A stretch of DNA of 64,000 nucleotides, taken from NCBI GenBank assembly GCA_021209875.1, contig JAGYVD010000006.1, forward strand, positions 2,852,001 to 2,916,000, written 5' to 3'. This document shows, piece by piece, positions 59,371 through 64,000 of this stretch. A program made the position numbers and the translations under genes. Each line of letters opens with the position of its first letter. Within the stretch, counting starts at the first letter, position 1. The DNA comes from Rosellinia necatrix. Its lineage: Eukaryota > Ascomycota > Sordariomycetes > Xylariales > Xylariaceae. The notes beneath the pieces were generated by a model. The model was given only the letters and a program-made list of their open reading frames with translations. It was not told the DNA's origin and searched no databases.

Positions 59371-62300
59371 TTACACGCGAGCCGAGGCGGAGGAAGTAGA
59401 AATAGGGGACCGCCGCGTCTTGTGGAAGAGCCGGCGCTTGGCCGCCTTCCAGGCCTCGACGAGCGCGACGTAGGCGACGACGGCGGCGGCGACGACGCCC
59501 CACTCCCAGTCGATGGCGGTGTGCTTGAAGACGACGCGGTTGACGACCGGGATGTAGATGACGGGGAAGGTGACGAGGAAGCCGGCGGCGACGGCCCAGA
59601 AGAGGAAGCGGTTGCGCAGCACGGTGCGGACGACGGAGAACGGGCCAGCGAACCGCTCCGGGTACATATTGAAGAGGGAGCGGGTGAAGTGCTTGACCTC
59701 CCAGGCCGTGATCAGGAGCAGGAAGCTGAGCGTGGCGAAGGTCGTGGCGCGCGCGCGGTACACCGGGTCGCACATGGCCGCGTAGCCGTGGTTACAGTCT
59801 TCGGACCGGGCCAGTGACACGGCCCACTCGTTGGGCCCGTACGACACGAAAGCAAAGGCGAAGATGCATAGCGAGCCCATGAAGAAGCCGTACGCAAACT
59901 TGTCGACGATGATCTCCTTGGTGAACACGCCGACGCGCAGGTCGTGGGGCGGCCGGAGCATGATGTCGGGTTGCGCCTCCTCGAGCCCGAGGCCGAGGGC
60001 CAGGAATGACGATGTGATCAAATTGGCCCAGAGGATCTCAATGGGGGAGAGGGGGAAGATGGATCGGTTATCTTTATCCTTATAGGCTAAGCCGATGAGG
60101 AGCAGCAAGACTTGAGCGATGTTCGAGATAAGTAAGTGAAGGATGAACTGGTATAATGGTTAGGGCATATATATCTTAGGGGATAAATACATGGGGGTGA
60201 GGGAGCGGGGTCTTACCTTTTGGATGTTGTCGAAAAGTCTGCGCCCTTCTTCGACGGCGGTGACAATGGATGCGAAATTGTCGTCGGTAAGTACCATGTC
60301 TGCAGCCTCCTTGGCCACATCACTACCGTTGAGGCCCATCGCGATACCAACATCGGCCTTCTTGAGAGCAGGGGAGTCGTTGACGCCGTCTCCGGTCATC
60401 ACGCAATACGCTCCCCGACGGTGCATCGCCTCGACCATTCGCACTTTCGTGGACGGGCTGCAGCGTGCTAGGACTAGGGGGGAGTTTGTCTAAAGCGTCG
60501 ATTTCCGCGTCGCTAAGAGCATCGAATGCTGATGCGGGCATAGTTGCGTTGGCGGCCTCGGCTGCCGTCAGATCCGGGCCTAAGATCCCGACCTCGTGGG
60601 CGATAGCCGTTGCCGTTTTGATGTGATCACCCGTTAGCATATGAACTGAGATGCCGGCGATCTTGCACTTCTGCACGGCGCCGGCGGTTTCTAAGCGAGG
60701 GGGGGTCATATAACCCGGCTAAACCGAGTGGCGTCAACCCGCTCTCCGCGGCTGTACGATCGGTCTTGAGAGAATCGCTACCCGGGATCGTTTTGTGTGC
60801 GATGCAGAGTACGCGTAGGCCCTCAGCGGCGAGTGATTCGGCCTTGGCCGTAAATTCGGCTTTAACATCATCTGACGTGTCTAGAAGCGGCATGATAGCT
60901 TCAAGGGCACCCTTAGTGTAGATGTCGACATCTCCTGAAGGTTTAGCGTATACAACGGTCATACGCTTACAGGAAGAGTCGAAAGGGTGCTCGGCCACGA
61001 GAACAGAGTTGTTTGTATAAGAAACAGTAGCCTTGCTAAAGTCAAATCGCATTGCGAATACTTGAAGGGCAATTTCCGTGGGCTCCCCCACGGCCGTCCA
61101 ATCTGACACGACCGTGGTAGATGTGGTGCAAGTTTCAGCTGTGTCATCACTTGAGACCGCTTTAACATCAGACACAGTTGCATTATTGCACAGAGATATA
61201 CATTCCAAAAATTTCTTTGCGCCCAAAGGCAACCTATAGATTGAAGACTCGGTTTCAAAGGAATGGGATTTGTCACCTTCCCAGACGACATTTCCATTGG
61301 CGGGATCGAAGGGGTGGGTGCAGGCTTCAACTGAAACGACGGAGCCATCTCGAAGCCAAACTTTCCTAGTTATCATCTTACCCTGTGTCAGGGTACCGGT
61401 TTTGTCGGAGCAAATACTAGTCACTCCGCCGACGGCCTCAAGGACCGAGAGTTTTCGCACAATGACGTTGCCCTTAGCCATCGCCTTCGTCCCTACAGCC
61501 ATACTAATAGTGAGAACGGCAATCAGAGACTCGGGGATGACAGCAACACCAACACAGATGCCGTAAATGAGCACGTCGCCATCAACATCAAAGCGATTTG
61601 CTGAAAAGACAATAATGGCAAGAAGAAGGGCAAGACCAAAGAGTAGTAAAGCAAACTTGCTAAGTTTTACCTGTAGGGGAGTACCGTCCAAGCCCAAGAT
61701 GCTTCTTGTGCCCGCCTTTACACGCCACCAGTACGACGCGAGCCAGGAGGAGTCCTCATTTTTCGGCTTCGAGTTAGTTCGGAGCAACTCGGCAATCCGG
61801 CCTACTTCCGTGCTCATACCAGTAGCCGTTACGATGCCTGTCCCGCGACCGCGAGTGATGGTGCTTGCGGAGTAGACCATGTTCACGCGATCTCCAAGAG
61901 GCATATCCGCATCGCTTAGCACAATATCCGGATTCTTGCTAATGGGTACGGATTCGCCGGTGAGGAGTGCCTCATCGGTTGACAAGTTGAGCCCGGAGAC
62001 TAGGCGAAGATCAGCCGGGACGATGTCGCCCACGTTGAGCATGACAAGATCGCCCTTTACAAGGTGCTCAGCTTTGGTGGCCATGGGCACCTGAGACCTG
62101 ATCACCTTGCAGCTGGGAGCAGAAAGAGCCTGGAGACCTTCAATGGTCTTCTCAGCACGATAATCCTGAACAAGCCTACCGACGAAATACGAGAAGGAGT
62201 TAGCGGTGATGGTACTATGAAAAAAATACGATGTCATGTTGCCGGAAAATTAGGGGCTTACCCAACTACAATATTGAGCACGATGACGGCCGTGATGACG

Positions 62301-62665
62301 CCGCCTTCGGCATAGTCATGGATGGCGAAAGACAGAGCCATGACGAGGATGAGAACAACAGTCAAACTGTTGGAGACCTGCCTCAGGAGAATCTTCCAGG
62401 CGGAAAGCCCTTTAGCTGCCTTAACCTTGTTAGGGCCAAGCTCTGCCAGACGACGAGCGGCCTCAGGATGAGAGAGGCCATGGTTGGCGTCTGTGCCGAG
62501 CAGACGCTCTAGCTCGTCGATGGCTAAGGCGTGAGGGTCAGGGAGGTGATCCGTATCGTCAGGGCCGGGCTTAGCTGCTGGGGATGTGGCATCGGAAGAA
62601 TGGGTTTGGCCACATATAGGAGGTTCAGTCGACTCCTCGACGAAAAGTTGGTCTTCTGTCCCCAT
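59371..62665 (-). CDS. ENA-type (type IID) P-type sodium/potassium-exporting ATPase with two +1 frameshifts
   Basis: Exons (minus) are 62665-62262, 62175-60217 and 60147-59371; with two extra bases discounted the product is about 1045 aa. Landmarks in order are an N-terminal cation ATPase domain, LLTGESVP (actuator, about 207), [11 protein letters not shown] in the fourth membrane segment (the IPES form separates ENA-type pumps from IPEG calcium pumps), SDKTGTLT with the phosphorylated Asp (about 392), and KGALEAI of the nucleotide site. These are followed by [32 protein letters not shown] and six C-terminal membrane segments. ENA pumps expel Na+ and Li+ (K+ in some) at high pH or salt. The frame breaks at 60699-60705 (C7 on the coding strand, six expected) and at 60477-60482 (C6, five expected); each correction joins conserved motifs exactly. 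Splice phases support one gene. Confidence 0.9.
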
Positions 62666-63060
62666 TCACGTACGTACGTACGAACCGGGCAGTGCGTATG
62701 CCGACAAAGTAATCCGAGAAAGTAAGCGAAAAGGGGGAGGGGAGTGAAAGAGACGGGGGGAGGGAATGGAAGGGAGTAGCAGTAAGGACCGGAAGGGCGG
62801 CAGACAAGGGCCATGGTGGGAGGCTCAAGATATACTACTAGCACACGCGCGCATCCACATCCTATCCGTCCGATCGTTTCTCTCAACCGCTCGGGATGTA
62901 TCGTCCCACGACAACCTGCATGACAACTGCAGGCATGCATCCATGTGCAACCCTGTCACCCCCGGGTGAAGGTCAACCGCGATCTAGTGGCACAACCCCG
63001 CGCCGAACCCACGAGGCGATGCACTTCCATCCTATCATTCGGCCGTCATGTGAACGTGTG

Positions 63061-63120
63061 CCAATACCCTGCCAATATCCTGCCAATATCCTGCCAATAT
63101 CCTGCCAATACCCTGCCAAG
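63061..63120. repeat. 11-nt tandem repeat containing CCAAT, five units
   Basis: The unit CCAATAYCCTG is repeated five times without gaps, then a partial CCAAG. Each unit carries a CCAAT box in the plus orientation, so five boxes stand 11 bp apart, about 400 nt upstream of the ENA ATPase start on the other strand. Confidence 0.95.
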
Positions 63121-63451
63121 GGCTCGACGTTGGACAAAGGTCGAACCCGGTGCCATAGACCGGACCGAGCAACGAACGCACAGTATGCCGTGTAAGGGGA
63201 TTGTGTACAAAGAGAGGGAGAGGGAGCGGACGAGAGAAGGGAATGTGGATATGGGATGATGACGAGGATGTCTGGCGAATCAGCTTGGTCTTGGCATGCT
63301 GGAATAGTCCCAGGCCGCATGACGATAATACGTATATGGCAATACTGATAGGTAATACACTGAATGTGATGAGGCGGTTTCGAGGTAGGTAAGGCGAGGA
63401 GGGACAAACGGAAAAAGAAATGGAGTCGTAGGTATGGTTGGTGGGTACTTA

Positions 63452-63482
63452 CTTACCTATTCTTACCTATTCTTACCTATTA
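63452..63482. repeat. TTACCTATTC tandem repeat, three units
   Basis: A 10-nt unit repeated three times, joining a TAGGTAG motif at its end. Confidence 0.9.
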
Positions 63483-63558
63483 GGTAGTACTCTTGGTTTT
63501 CCTTGACACTTACATACATACTTCCCCCTCTGGGCTGCTAATGGGCATACATTCAGAC

Positions 63559-63602
63559 ATAGATGGCGCGTAGATGGCGCATAGATGGCGCATAGATGGC
63601 GG
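63559..63602. repeat. ATAGATGGCGC 11-nt tandem repeat, four units
   Basis: Four nearly exact 11-nt units; the first has CGCG in place of CGCA at the junction and the last ends in GGG. Confidence 0.9.
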
Positions 63603-64000
63603 GAGTAGGCGAGCAGATACTACCACCTCCACTGCCTCCTCATAGGTTCCGTTGTCTCGGAATGATGGATCGTTTTCCTATTTGCCTTCTGTCGCCTCTG
63701 CTTCCAGGGAACGTAAGAGCACTAAAGTAGGCAGACGTATGTCACCTAACCTACTTGAGCCTAAGGTAGAGCACCTGTATCTGCGTAGACCTTATCTAAG
63801 GGTGCTTGCTTACCCGGGCTATGATCAGATCAGTCAAGTACGTAGGTATCTTGGAACTTACCTACCTACCTAACCTACCTACCTACCTGAGGTACTGTGC
63901 TATACAAGTGCTGGTCAACCCCCCACACCTACTATAGCAGGACGCTTATTAGATACCTAAGTAGGTAGTTACTTAATCTAAGTAGTACAGTATTTCGTAC

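Larger units (their letters stand above)
62666..64000. promoter_or_regulatory. Upstream region of the ENA-type ATPase with tandem repeats
   Basis: No gene recognised. The first 250 nt is probably leader and promoter (C/T-rich on the minus strand). Three different short-period tandem repeats follow at 63061-63120, 63452-63482 and 63559-63602, and the end of the window (63840-63990) is full of TAGGTA motifs. Confidence 0.5.

Overview
The window is nuclear DNA of a filamentous ascomycete (Pezizomycotina; the gene set and intron style fit Sordariomycetes, but the genus cannot be fixed from sequence alone). The evidence is short introns (43 to about 190 nt) with GTRNGT donors and CTAAC-like branch sites, long pyrimidine-rich or A/C-rich 5' leaders, and typical fungal proteins. 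These include a PDR-type ABC transporter, an ENA-type sodium P-ATPase, a GH30 endo-beta-1,6-glucanase and several fungal proteins of unknown function. Intergenic DNA is rich in the palindromic motif CCTAGGTA / TAGGTACC and in short tandem repeats.

Layout. 0.8-7.2 kb: Rtf2 (+), then on the minus strand glucosidase II beta subunit (three exons) and a VWA-Vwaint-Vint protein related to hedgehog autoprocessing domains (six exons). 7.2-18 kb: a long gene-poor region whose only convincing gene is a 31-codon cysteine-rich microprotein at 10.8 kb with its own TATA box and leader. 18.1-21.5 kb: a 1143-residue largely disordered protein (+). 22.2-23.5 kb: a GNAT acetyltransferase (-) broken by one extra base. 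26.1-30.9 kb: a full-size ABCG/PDR transporter (-), very GC-rich. 35.6-37.5 kb: secreted GH30 glucanase (-). 38.3-40.3 kb: TMEM135-like membrane protein (-), also broken by one extra base. 44.6-47.1 kb: 826-residue protein with a BTB-like segment (-). 49.8-50.5 kb: decayed aldo-keto reductase pseudogene (-). 51.8-53.5 kb: Sam50 (-), divergent from Ubc6 (+, 54.3-55.2 kb). 56.3-57.9 kb: BTB-like protein (+). 59.4-62.7 kb: ENA-type P-ATPase (-), with two extra bases in C runs.

The genes are ordinary single-copy housekeeping and accessory genes rather than a cluster. Loosely shared themes are ER quality control (glucosidase II beta, Ubc6), organelle membranes (Sam50, TMEM135-like), efflux and ion homeostasis (ABC transporter, ENA ATPase) and cell-wall glucan turnover (GH30). 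No secondary-metabolite cluster, rRNA, tRNA, CRISPR array or intact transposon was found.

The points most worth following are: (1) four frame breaks in three otherwise well-preserved genes, each explained by a single extra base in or beside a homopolymer, which suggests assembly error rather than pseudogenes; (2) the TATA-driven 31-aa zinc-binding-type microprotein; (3) the intact VWA-Vwaint-Vint gene; (4) the aldo-keto reductase relic; (5) an 11-nt-period CCAAT array upstream of the ENA ATPase.
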